Part shown: piece by piece, positions 30,726-38,410 of the stretch
Layout of the letters: every line of letters begins with the position of its first letter
Numbering within the stretch: the stretch's first letter is position 1
From: Shewanella mangrovi
Lineage (GTDB): Bacteria; Pseudomonadota; Gammaproteobacteria; Enterobacterales; Shewanellaceae
Reading direction: 5' to 3'
Assembly (NCBI RefSeq): GCF_000753795.1
Contig: NZ_JPEO01000008.1
Span: 1-64,000 of the forward strand
DNA: 64,000 bases
Position numbers and translations under genes: made by a program
Notes under the pieces: generated by a model
The model's input: the letters and a program-made list of their open reading frames with translations, nothing else
Told to the model about the DNA's origin: nothing
The model's database searches: none

Positions 30726-31547
30726 CTAGATCTCAGGATCGAAAGCGTCCATCGCCTGCTTGCGTTTTTCGGCTGCAGCCAATTCCGCCTCGCAGAAGTC
30801 ACCAACATCCAGTTCAGGTAATTTCTCGGTACAGATAGGCGCGCCCATCTCTTTCATTACCTTACATAAATCCTGAACTTTGGAATCCATCAAATGCATA
30901 TGATCAAGCATCTGACCAATGGCATTGGCAACAGGATCTGGGTTATCAGGTGAAACAGCATACGCATCGAAGCCATATTTTTTGGCCATCGCGGAGCGGC
31001 GCTCAGACTTCTCTTTAGATTGAGGCGTTCCCATGGTGACAACACGTCCAGGGATCCCGACGACTGTCGTGTTAGCAGGCACATCTTTTACCACAACAGA
31101 GTTAGAACCGACTCGCGCACCATCATGCATGGTGATAGGCCCTAATACTTTGGCGCCCGCACCAATCACGACATTATTTTGTAGTGTGGGGTGACGTTTT
31201 CCCGCTTGCCAGGTGGTACCACCGAGGGTCACACCGTGATAAAGCGTACAATCGTCGCCAATTTCTGCGGTCTCACCGATAACGATGCCCATGCCATGGT
31301 CAATAAAAAAGCGACGGCCAATAGTGGCACCTGGGTGTATTTCAACGCCGGTAAGCCAACGAGAAAATGTGGACAGACAGCGCGCGAGAAAGAACCATTT
31401 TGCTCTCCACATCTTATTGCTGATGCGGTGCAGCCAAATGGCATGCATGCCTGGATAGTTAAGCAAAATCTCCAACGCGCTACGTGCCGCGGGGTCACGG
31501 TGATAGATTGACTGAATATCCTCTCGGAGTCTTGATATCACACCCAT
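30726..31547 (-). CDS. cysE: Serine O-acetyltransferase
   Basis: Makes O-acetylserine from serine and acetyl-CoA, the committed step to cysteine, which feeds IscS next door. The 273-residue protein has an N-terminal helical domain ([21 protein letters not shown]) and a left-handed beta-helix with hexapeptide repeats ([22 protein letters not shown]; the catalytic histidine is in this region). AGGAAT is upstream of the ATG. It starts 12 bases after trmJ and is probably cotranscribed with it. Confidence 0.97.
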   Translation of the reverse strand: MGVISRLREDIQSIYHRDPAARSALEILLNYPGMHAIWLHRISNKMWRAKWFFLARCLSTFSRWLTGVEIHPGATIGRRFFIDHGMGIVIGETAEIGDDCTLYHGVTLGGTTWQAGKRHPTLQNNVVIGAGAKVLGPITMHDGARVGSNSVVVKDVPANTTVVGIPGRVVTMGTPQSKEKSERRSAMAKKYGFDAYAVSPDNPDPVANAIGQMLDHMHLMDSKVQDLCKVMKEMGAPICTEKLPELDVGDFCEAELAAAEKRKQAMDAFDPEI

Positions 31548-31559
31548 ATATTCCTCGAA

Positions 31560-32294
31560 CTACTCTGATTTTTGCTTTTCTGTCGCTTTATCAATAGAGG
31601 TCAAAATACCCCGTAAAATGTTCATTTCGGGGGCTTCTACTCTGGCTTTGCTGAACAGACGACGTAATTTCTGCATAATATGGCCCGGGTGATTTTTAAT
31701 AATAAACCCGGTGCTAGTTAGCGTTCGTTGCAGATGTTCGTAGAAACGTTCTTGATCGTCAACTGAAGGATATTCAACAACCTCTGTGGTTTCTTCCTGG
31801 TTTTGCGTATCAAGAAATGCCATGCGGGTTTCATAACACACAATCTGCACCGCCTGAGCCAAATTGAGCGAGCTATATTCACTATTGGCAGGGATAGCCA
31901 AATGATAGTGACACATTTGCAGTTCTTCGTTGCTTAACCCATTACGCTCACGACCAAACACAATGGCAACTTTACTGTTTGCGCTTTCAGCAACAAGTTT
32001 TTGTGCAGCTTCTCTTGGTTCGAGCACGGGCCACTCTAATGTGCGACTTCTGGCACTGGTGGCAATCACTAATGAACAGTCCTTAATGGCTTCAGCCATA
32101 CTATCCACTGTAATCGCATCTTTAAGGATGTCAGAAGCCCCTGCGGCCAGCGCAATAGATTGACCGTCTGGCGTCACTTTTGGCTCTGCCAAATAGAGAG
32201 AAGATAAACCCATGGTTTTCATTGCTCGAGCTACCGAGCCGATGTTGCCTGAGTGAGTTGTCCCCACTAAAACAACCCGAATATTGCTAAGCAT
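31560..32294 (-). CDS. trmJ: tRNA (cytidine/uridine-2'-O-)-methyltransferase TrmJ
   Basis: SPOUT-family enzyme that 2'-O-methylates tRNA position 32. The 244-residue protein shows the knot motifs [26 protein letters not shown] N-terminus, [17 protein letters not shown] and [18 protein letters not shown], which form the SAM-binding trefoil knot. It is divergent from suhB, with cysE directly downstream. The same suhB/trmJ/isc neighbourhood occurs in E. coli. Confidence 0.95.
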   Translation of the reverse strand: MLSNIRVVLVGTTHSGNIGSVARAMKTMGLSSLYLAEPKVTPDGQSIALAAGASDILKDAITVDSMAEAIKDCSLVIATSARSRTLEWPVLEPREAAQKLVAESANSKVAIVFGRERNGLSNEELQMCHYHLAIPANSEYSSLNLAQAVQIVCYETRMAFLDTQNQEETTEVVEYPSVDDQERFYEHLQRTLTSTGFIIKNHPGHIMQKLRRLFSKARVEAPEMNILRGILTSIDKATEKQKSE

Positions 32295-32373
32295 TTGACG
32301 ACTTTAGTTCCGTAAAAATTAGGAGCCGGATCGTATCACAGACCGCCAATATTGCTCACACAAAAATCGGTAT

Positions 32374-32401
32374 TTGATATAACTCTTGGCTCATGTATAA
32401 T
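32374..32401 (+). promoter_or_regulatory. Predicted sigma-70 promoter of suhB
   Basis: TTGATA (32374-32379), 16-base spacer, and a consensus TATAAT (32396-32401) preceded by an extended TG. It lies about 45 bases upstream of the suhB ATG. Confidence 0.7.
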
Positions 32402-32444
32402 ACGCGCGTTTTTTCGACCGTTCTTTCACATTCAGGGGATTGCA

Positions 32445-33248
32445 ATGCATCCGATGCTTACCATTGGTGTGCGCGCCGCTCGTGCCGCAGGCCAGATTAT
32501 CATGCGTGGTTTTAACGAATTAGACCGCGTTCAAGTTGATACCAAAGGTGTTAACGATTTTGTGTCAAATATTGATAAAGAAGCAGAAGCTGCCATTGTT
32601 CAGCAAATCCGCAAATCTTACCCCGATCATAGCATCGTAGGTGAAGAAAACGGTGAAAACCGTGGTTCTAGCTCAGATTATTTGTGGATTGTCGATCCGC
32701 TGGATGGCACCAATAACTTTGTTAATGGTGTTCCTCACTTTGCTGTTTCTATTGCCTTACAAGTTAAAGGTAAAACTGAAGTCGCTATCGTTTATGACCC
32801 TGTACGTGAAGAGTTGTTCTCTGCTGTTCGCGGTCAAGGCGCTAAGCTGAATGACTTCCGTATTCGTGCCAATAACCCAAATGACTTAAGCAAGAGCTTA
32901 GTGGCTACCGGTTTTCCATTTAAAGCACGTCAGCATACCGAAACCTATATGAAGCTGTTTGCTGAAGCGTTCGCTAGCTGCACCGATATCCGTCGTGCAG
33001 GCTCTGCCGCCTTAGATCTGTCTTATGTTGCTGCTGGCCGTATTGATGCCTTCTTTGAAATCGGTCTGAAGCCATGGGACATCGCTGCTGGCGACCTTTT
33101 GGTACGTGAAGCTGGCGGTACTGTGGCTGAACTGTCAGGTGGCCACAACTACCTTATTAGCGGTAACATCGTGGCAGGTGGTCCGAAAACTACCGCACTA
33201 TTGGTGAAGAAATTCCGCCCACAGTTGAGCGAAGCACTGAAGCGTTAA
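32445..33248 (+). CDS. suhB: Inositol-1-monophosphatase family protein SuhB
   Basis: Mg2+-dependent phosphatase that in E. coli also acts as a Nus-factor partner in rRNA antitermination. The start at 32445 (MHPMLTIGVRAARAAGQ) has AGGGGA upstream; the frame is open 31 codons before it. The 267-residue protein carries the metal-binding motif DPLDGTNNFVNGVPHFAVSIAL, the first-metal motif GEENGE, and the C-terminal KPWDIAAGDLLVREAGG. Monocistronic with its own promoter and terminator. Confidence 0.96.
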   Translation: MHPMLTIGVRAARAAGQIIMRGFNELDRVQVDTKGVNDFVSNIDKEAEAAIVQQIRKSYPDHSIVGEENGENRGSSSDYLWIVDPLDGTNNFVNGVPHFAVSIALQVKGKTEVAIVYDPVREELFSAVRGQGAKLNDFRIRANNPNDLSKSLVATGFPFKARQHTETYMKLFAEAFASCTDIRRAGSAALDLSYVAAGRIDAFFEIGLKPWDIAAGDLLVREAGGTVAELSGGHNYLISGNIVAGGPKTTALLVKKFRPQLSEALKR

Positions 33249-33262
33249 TCTCTCTTCAATAT

Positions 33263-33289
33263 AAAAAACCGCCGCTTGGCGGTTTTTTT
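33263..33289 (+). terminator. Terminator of suhB
   Basis: Stem AACCGCC/GGCGGTT with a short loop, preceded by an A-run and followed by seven T, 15 bases after the stop codon. Confidence 0.9.
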
Positions 33290-33412
33290 ATACCCAAATT
33301 GTCACAACGGACACGAACACCGTCGATTATCTGTGAGTTTAGTCACGCAAATTTCACTGAAGCATTACGCTGAATCATTGATAATGAACATAAAAATAAT
33401 GTAGGAGTTGCT

Positions 33413-33817
33413 ATGGAAATCTATCGGAAGTACGGCGCTAAATCGCTCAAGGCAGTGGAACATGTCGTGTTGCTACTGATAGCGATTGCCACAGTTGTTG
33501 CCATCGGCCAAGAAGGCGTACACATCTTTGAAGTAGGCACTGTAGAGCTCGCAGACTTGCTGCTGTTGTTCATCTATCTAGAAGTGCTTGCCATGGTCGC
33601 CAATTATGCCGAATCAGGTAAGTTGCCCGTGCGCATGCCACTCTACATTGCCATTGTCGCGTTAGCCCGTTATTTAATCCTCGATATGAAAGCAATGGAA
33701 GACTGGCGCGTGTTCACTGTATCACTTTCAACACTGGTATTAGCCTGTACCGTCATTGTGATTCGCTGGGGCCAATTAAAAATGCCTTACCCACGTAATC
33801 AGGAATACGATAACTAA
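33413..33817 (+). CDS. psiE: PsiE-family membrane protein
   Basis: A 134-residue inner-membrane protein with four hydrophobic helices (VEHVVLLLIAIATVVAIGQ, LLLLFIYLEVLAMVANY, MPLYIAIVALARYLIL, VSLSTLVLACTVIVI). It matches the phosphate-starvation-inducible PsiE family, whose biochemical role is unknown. TAGGAG precedes the ATG. I see no clear Pho box upstream. It is monocistronic, with a terminator behind. Confidence 0.85.
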   Translation: MEIYRKYGAKSLKAVEHVVLLLIAIATVVAIGQEGVHIFEVGTVELADLLLLFIYLEVLAMVANYAESGKLPVRMPLYIAIVALARYLILDMKAMEDWRVFTVSLSTLVLACTVIVIRWGQLKMPYPRNQEYDN

Positions 33818-33821
33818 GCAA

Positions 33822-33849
33822 ATATGCCCGGCGAAAACGTCGGGCATAT
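33822..33849 (+). terminator. Terminator of psiE
   Basis: Nine-base stem (ATATGCCCG/CGGGCATAT) with a ten-base loop, then a run of T. Confidence 0.82.
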
Positions 33850-33941
33850 TTTTAGATATCAGCATTTTGCAGCCTCTACTCAAGCGTTCTATGCTGTGTT
33901 AACGTGGCGAGTAACTATGCACATCCATAAAGGGACGACAT

Positions 33942-34241
33942 ATGAGTGATGATGTAGATTCTTTCAACGAACGCCGTAAGTCCTTACGGGTAGATCTTGA
34001 ATCAGAAACAATAAGATTAGGTTGGCAGGATGCTAGCGGGCAATTCCAGACAGCTGAAGGCATCTGTATCGACCTGTCGCGGCACGGCATTCTCATTGAG
34101 TACAGCAACGCCTTTAAACTAGGTGAATTAGTCGAAGTTACCTTTAATGCCGGCACTGATGCGCAAAATACGATTAAAGGTCAGGTTTGCCGCTGTTCAC
34201 CCAATGGTGAGGTGTTTCACATTGCCATGCAGCTTTTTTAG
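33942..34241 (+). CDS. Single-domain PilZ (c-di-GMP binding) protein
   Basis: A 99-residue stand-alone PilZ domain. The c-di-GMP binding motifs are intact: RRKSLR (RxxxR) near residue 6 and DLSRHG (DxSxxG) near residue 44. Such proteins report cyclic-di-GMP to partners controlling motility, exopolysaccharide or adhesion; this one's partner is unknown. AGGGACGAC precedes the ATG. It lies 84 bp upstream of the parA-like gene on the same strand, so joint transcription is possible. Confidence 0.88.
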   Translation: MSDDVDSFNERRKSLRVDLESETIRLGWQDASGQFQTAEGICIDLSRHGILIEYSNAFKLGELVEVTFNAGTDAQNTIKGQVCRCSPNGEVFHIAMQLF

Positions 34242-34325
34242 CAGCGCAATGCAAATTTTATTCTGTTCTATACTTGGTGAACTTGTGTGATAAGACTAAG
34301 TATCTAATGCTCGGGGAGAATTTTT

Positions 34326-34994
34326 ATGATACTGCTCGTTGGCGGCGAAAAAGGCGGTAGCGGTAAGAGCTGTTTAGCCCAAAATATTGCGGTACACATT
34401 ACTCAGAAGTTTAATGCCAACGTATTGATGGTCGACTGTGATCCACAGCGAACCACCTCTGACTGGATTCAAGCACGTAACACCGATGAATCACTTCCCG
34501 GCATCAACTGTATTCAACTCTACGGCAAAATTCGCAATGACTTACTAAGTCTTGATGAACGCTATGATTACGTCATTGTCGATTGTGGTGGTCAAGATAA
34601 CTTAGCCATGCGTGCAGCAATGTCAGTCGCCACTTATGTCGTCATTCCCCTTCGTCCTAAACGCCGCGATTTAAAAACCCTGCCGCACATGGAAGATATG
34701 CTGTCGACCTGTAAAATGGTTAATCCGAAAATGGTCGCAACAATTGTTCTCACTCAATGCCCGGCGTTACCCACACAAGCGAAACGGATTTTAGAAGCAA
34801 AAGAGGTGGTTGAATCCTTCGGCCTACGCGTACTCAACTCCGTCACTTTTAACCGTAACATCTATGATGACAGTGAAGAAAAAGGTTCTTCAGTGATTGA
34901 ACTTGAGCCCGATGGAAAGGCAGCAGAAGAGATCCGAGCCATAGCTGATGAATTGTTTGCTATTCCGCCGGAAAATTCTTATGAGCTTAACTGA
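34326..34994 (+). CDS. ParA-family ATPase (type Ib-like)
   Basis: A 222-residue deviant-Walker P-loop ATPase of the ParA/MinD superfamily. Visible motifs: GGEKGGSGKSCLAQNIA (deviant Walker A with the signature lysine), MVDCDPQRTTSDWIQ (A' motif) and VIVDCGGQDNLAMRAAM (Walker B). It lacks the N-terminal helix-turn-helix of type Ia ParA, resembling short plasmid ParF/VirC1-type proteins. GGGGAG is upstream of the ATG. Its last 14 bases overlap the next gene, a basic ribbon-helix-helix-like protein, so the two form a partition-type pair. The cargo (plasmid remnant, chemoreceptor array, polar machinery or chromosome region) cannot be told from sequence. Confidence 0.88.
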   Translation: MILLVGGEKGGSGKSCLAQNIAVHITQKFNANVLMVDCDPQRTTSDWIQARNTDESLPGINCIQLYGKIRNDLLSLDERYDYVIVDCGGQDNLAMRAAMSVATYVVIPLRPKRRDLKTLPHMEDMLSTCKMVNPKMVATIVLTQCPALPTQAKRILEAKEVVESFGLRVLNSVTFNRNIYDDSEEKGSSVIELEPDGKAAEEIRAIADELFAIPPENSYELN

Positions 34995-35343
34995 TTTAAA
35001 ACGCAATCTCGTCAAGAAAAAGCCCAAGAAAGTCTCGGTAGAAGATTTTATCGAAGACGCTACCAACTATGCGGCGGGCAAACCGAGTAAATTACAACAT
35101 GGGGAAAAAGGCGACGCCGAGCAAGTCACAAGAAAACTGAGCAAAGGCAAAACGCCGAAGCAGTTTCGCCATGCCACCTTTACACTGACAGAACAGAGTA
35201 TTTCTCAACTCGATGACTTGTCACAGCAAACTGGTATTGCCAAGTCCAAACTGCTGCGCATTTTTATTGCCAACTTTTCGCAGCTCACGGATGATGAGCA
35301 AGAACAACTGTTGGAGTTATGCGAACAACAGTCGCCCAAGTAA
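34981..35343 (+). CDS. Putative ribbon-helix-helix partner of the ParA-like ATPase
   Basis: A 120-residue basic protein not recognised as a named family. The start at 34981 (MSLTDLKRNLVKKKPKK) is inside the parA 3' end, a coupled arrangement typical of ParA with its partner. The N-terminal half is lysine-rich and probably unstructured. The C-terminal half (RHATFTLTEQSISQLDDL followed by QTGIAKSKLLRIFIANF) looks like a strand-helix-helix CopG/Arc DNA-binding fold. By analogy with ParF-ParG it could be a centromere-binding or ATPase-stimulating protein; this is inference from order and fold pattern only. Confidence 0.7.
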   Translation: MSLTDLKRNLVKKKPKKVSVEDFIEDATNYAAGKPSKLQHGEKGDAEQVTRKLSKGKTPKQFRHATFTLTEQSISQLDDLSQQTGIAKSKLLRIFIANFSQLTDDEQEQLLELCEQQSPK

Positions 35344-35362
35344 AGCGCTTCATCATCAACAA

Positions 35363-35605
35363 TTAGTGACTACAGATTTTTTCAGCTTCGGTGGTGATCC
35401 CTGCTGGCGCATCGACAAACTTGCCACGAGCGGCAAGAAATTCAATCAATGCGTCGGCATCCATATCACTTGCGCTACAGGTATGATAGCGCGCTGTCGC
35501 ACCAAAACGTTGCTGCATTTGTGACTTAAGCAACTCCCTAGTTACCCCTTCAGGTTGCGCTAGCAGCATCTCTAAGACTTCATGACCGTGGATAGATTCA
35601 CTCAT
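35363..35605 (-). CDS. yecH: YecH-family small metal-binding-type protein
   Basis: An 80-residue protein of the YecH (DUF2492) family. The pattern SIHGHEVLEMLL, ATARYHTCSASDMDADALIEFLAARGKF and a C-terminal cysteine/histidine (EKICSH) are characteristic; the conserved His and Cys suggest metal binding, but function is unknown. It is convergent with the ParA partner gene and divergent from the sensor kinase gene. Confidence 0.85.
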   Translation of the reverse strand: MSESIHGHEVLEMLLAQPEGVTRELLKSQMQQRFGATARYHTCSASDMDADALIEFLAARGKFVDAPAGITTEAEKICSH

Positions 35606-35746
35606 GGTTAAGCTCCCATCAAAATAAGCAGTTGCTGATTTATATCGATTTTTTGCATGCCATACTCTGATTTAACGCAAGAATTCTGGCAATATAGCGA
35701 ACAGACTTAACAATCTGAACAGCCAATCGGCCAAGGTGAATTCAAC

Positions 35747-37417
35747 ATGGCGCTGATCCTCGCTCTGACACAACAGATGTGCCTTTATATGGTCATTGTG
35801 TATCTCGTCAGCAAAACCCCGATGTTCAAGCTTTTTGCCGAAGCTTCGACCCGCCTACCCCACAAAATCTATATCTACTTGGTATTCTCAAGTTTTTGCA
35901 TCATGGCCACTTATTTTGGTGAGCAAACCCATGGTGCTATCGCCAATACCCGTGCGATGGGAGCCGTGTTGGGTGGTCTTTTAGGTGGTCCAACGACAGG
36001 GTTATTGGTGGGGTTAACCGGGGGAATTCACCGCTATACCTTGGGCGGATTTACCGATCTTTCATGCGCGATATCCACCACTTTTGAAGGGTTTAGCGCT
36101 GGCATGATCAGCTATTACTTAAAGAAGCAAGGCCGTGGCGAACTGGTCTATCATCCCTTTCTCGTCGGCTTAGTCACCTTTTATGCTGAGATGATGCAGA
36201 TGTGCATTATTTTAATGGTGGCACACCCATTTGAAGAAGCGCTAGCACTGGTGAGACAGATTGCACCGCCAATGCTACTGGTAAACTCAATTGGTGCCGC
36301 CTTGTTTATGAGCATTATTCGTGACCAAAAAACCATGTTCGATAAATTGTCGTCGAGCTTTTCCACCAAGGCGCTAAAAATTGCTGAGCGCAGTGTCGGT
36401 ACTCTAAGTAAAGGCTTTAACGAACAAACCAGTACCCAAGTCGCCAAGATAGTGATCGAAGAAACCTCTGTTGGCGCAGTAGCCATAACTGACCGTGAAA
36501 AACTGATGGCATTTATTGGTATTGGCGCTGACCATCACCTGCCTGGCACTCCTATCTCCTCTAAAATCACCATGGATGCCATTCATCAAAACCGGGTGAT
36601 GTTTGCCGACGGTGTTGAAACGCCCTACTCCTGCTCAATTTCCAAAAACTGTAAATTGGGGTCCAGTTTAGTCATCCCGTTACGCGCCGATAACGAAGTG
36701 ATTGGCACCATCAAGTTATATGAGCCAAAGAATAAACTCTTCCTCAATATCAACCGTACACTAGGCGAAGGGATTGCAAGGCTACTTTCCAACCAGATCC
36801 TTTACGGACGTTTTGAGCAACAGCAATCGATGTTGACTCAGGCAGAGTTAAAGCTGTTGCAAGCGCAGGTCAATCCTCATTTCCTGTTTAACGCACTCAA
36901 TACCATCAGTGCCATTGTGCGCCGCGATCCAGATAATGCCCGGCAACTACTGCAACAGCTCAGCCAGTTCTTACGGATTAACCTGAAACGTACTACGGGA
37001 CTAGTATCACTAAGTGATGAGTTAGAACACATTGACTCCTATCTAGCGATAGAAAAAGCACGCTTCGTGGATAAGTTGCAAGTAGATATCGACATTGATA
37101 AAGCACTGCTGGCAATGCAAATGCCAGCTTTTACGCTGCAACCCATCATTGAGAATGCGGTTAAACATGGCACCTCACATTTAATTGAGCCCGGATATAT
37201 TCGTGTTACCGCAGAATTGCACAATGATGAGGTTATTTTAGCGGTTGAAGATAATGCTGGTTTATATGAAGAAAAAGCGGAATCAGACGGACTTGGCATG
37301 AACTTAGTACACAAACGTATACAGAATCTTTACGGCCCGCATTATGGCGTTACAGTCAACTGCGAGCCAGACGAGTATACTCGCGTCGCGATCAATCTGC
37401 CTTACCGGGATAATTAA
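35747..37417 (+). CDS. btsS: LytS/BtsS-type sensor histidine kinase
   Basis: A 556-residue membrane sensor. The N-terminus holds the multi-helix 5TM-LYT sensor domain (about residues 1-200, with GAVLGGLLGGPTTGLLVGLTGGIHRY and TFEGFSAG). A GAF-like domain follows (about 220-350), then a His_kinase module with the phosphoacceptor His378 in QVNPHFLFNALNTI and an HATPase domain (QPIIENAVKHG, DGLGMNLVHKRI). It most resembles E. coli BtsS (YehU), a pyruvate sensor. The response regulator starts one base after its stop and a CstA-family transporter follows, mirroring the BtsSR-BtsT circuit. The gene symbol is by analogy; the ligand is not shown. Confidence 0.88.
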   Translation: MALILALTQQMCLYMVIVYLVSKTPMFKLFAEASTRLPHKIYIYLVFSSFCIMATYFGEQTHGAIANTRAMGAVLGGLLGGPTTGLLVGLTGGIHRYTLGGFTDLSCAISTTFEGFSAGMISYYLKKQGRGELVYHPFLVGLVTFYAEMMQMCIILMVAHPFEEALALVRQIAPPMLLVNSIGAALFMSIIRDQKTMFDKLSSSFSTKALKIAERSVGTLSKGFNEQTSTQVAKIVIEETSVGAVAITDREKLMAFIGIGADHHLPGTPISSKITMDAIHQNRVMFADGVETPYSCSISKNCKLGSSLVIPLRADNEVIGTIKLYEPKNKLFLNINRTLGEGIARLLSNQILYGRFEQQQSMLTQAELKLLQAQVNPHFLFNALNTISAIVRRDPDNARQLLQQLSQFLRINLKRTTGLVSLSDELEHIDSYLAIEKARFVDKLQVDIDIDKALLAMQMPAFTLQPIIENAVKHGTSHLIEPGYIRVTAELHNDEVILAVEDNAGLYEEKAESDGLGMNLVHKRIQNLYGPHYGVTVNCEPDEYTRVAINLPYRDN

Positions 37418-37418
37418 C

Positions 37419-38129
37419 ATGATACGTTGCTTACTCGTCGACGATGAACTTTATGCTCGCGAGGCATTAGCGGAGCTACTGGCCACTGAAAATGACATTG
37501 AGATCATCGGTCAATGCGCCAATGCGGTCGAAGCCATTCAGATGATTAATAGAGAAAAGCCTGATTTGGTGTTTCTCGATATTCAAATGCCCCGGATCAG
37601 TGGGATGGAACTGATAGCGATGCTCGACCCAGAGCAGTTACCCCGCATTGTGTTTGTCACCGCCTATGATGAATTTGCGGTTAAGGCATTTGATAACCAT
37701 GCCTTTGATTATCTGCTTAAACCTCTAGATGAGAAACGTCTGCAGCAAACCTTGAGTAAAGTCAGACGCGATCTAACGCCACAGTTGCTCACACCAGTGA
37801 TGCCGGTCCATCTGGAGCATTTACCCTGTTATTGCGGTAGCAAATTAAAAATTATTGCGGTCAAAGATGTAGAGTTTGCCTTTAGCGATTTAACTGGGGT
37901 CCACATCGCCACGGCGAAAGAGCAAGTCCATACTGAGCTCACATTAAAAGTACTTGAAGAGAAAACCCCGCTACTCCGTTGCCATCGACAGTATCTCGTG
38001 GCGCCATCGGCAATTGCTGAAATTGAGGTATTAGACACCGGCGGTGAAGTCACCACCCACAGCGAAGCGAAAATTCCGGTGTCACGCCGCTACCTGAAAC
38101 CGTTAAAGCAGGCCTTTGGTTTCAATTAA
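37419..38129 (+). CDS. btsR: LytTR-family response regulator (BtsR-like)
   Basis: A 236-residue regulator. The receiver domain (MIRCLLVDDELYAREALAEL) has phosphoacceptor Asp54 in LVFLDIQMPR, and the switch lysine in YLLKPLDEKRL. The C-terminal LytTR DNA-binding domain (about 135-236) contains LLRCHRQYLVAPSAIAEIE and IPVSRRYLKPLKQAF. The start at 37419 is one base after the kinase stop, so translation is coupled. LytTR regulators bind tandem repeats; such repeats lie 143-211 bases downstream of its stop, before the transporter gene. Confidence 0.93.
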   Translation: MIRCLLVDDELYAREALAELLATENDIEIIGQCANAVEAIQMINREKPDLVFLDIQMPRISGMELIAMLDPEQLPRIVFVTAYDEFAVKAFDNHAFDYLLKPLDEKRLQQTLSKVRRDLTPQLLTPVMPVHLEHLPCYCGSKLKIIAVKDVEFAFSDLTGVHIATAKEQVHTELTLKVLEEKTPLLRCHRQYLVAPSAIAEIEVLDTGGEVTTHSEAKIPVSRRYLKPLKQAFGFN

Positions 38130-38271
38130 CCCTGTATTTTTACCGCCATTCATAGAGTTCAGCGGTTAACACATTATTTTTATTGCTTTTATAATGTTTA
38201 GCCGCCACCAGCATTATACTTTAGTGGTAGGCTTTCGTAACATTCCAGCTACCTTTTACAGGTGATATACA

Positions 38272-38340
38272 GCCGCTTATTCTCCAATAAAACCGCTTAA
38301 GGCCATCTATAACCGCTCACTCAGCCAATATTACCGCTTA
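38272..38340 (+). promoter_or_regulatory. Four direct repeats: predicted BtsR/LytTR binding array
   Basis: The octamer (A/G)CCGCT(T/C)A occurs at 38272, 38292, 38312 and 38333, always on the plus strand, with start-to-start spacing 20, 20 and 21 bases (two helical turns). E. coli BtsR is reported to bind ACC(G/A)CT(C/T)A repeats separated by 13 bases; three units match that motif exactly, and the last pair has exactly 13 bases between. The array ends 12 bases before a weak -35/-10 candidate (TTGGCG, 38353; TAAGAT, 38375-38380) and 70 bases before the transporter ATG. Confidence 0.8.
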
Positions 38341-38410
38341 CTGAATCTCACCTTGGCGTTGTTAACAAAAGGTTTAAGATGCCATCAACGCTAACTGGGG
38401 GAGAATAAAC

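Noticed and set aside
38150..38260. Possible terminator after the response regulator gene (imperfect CCACC/GGTGG pairing)
   Set aside because: The stem is imperfect, the loop is long and no T-run follows.
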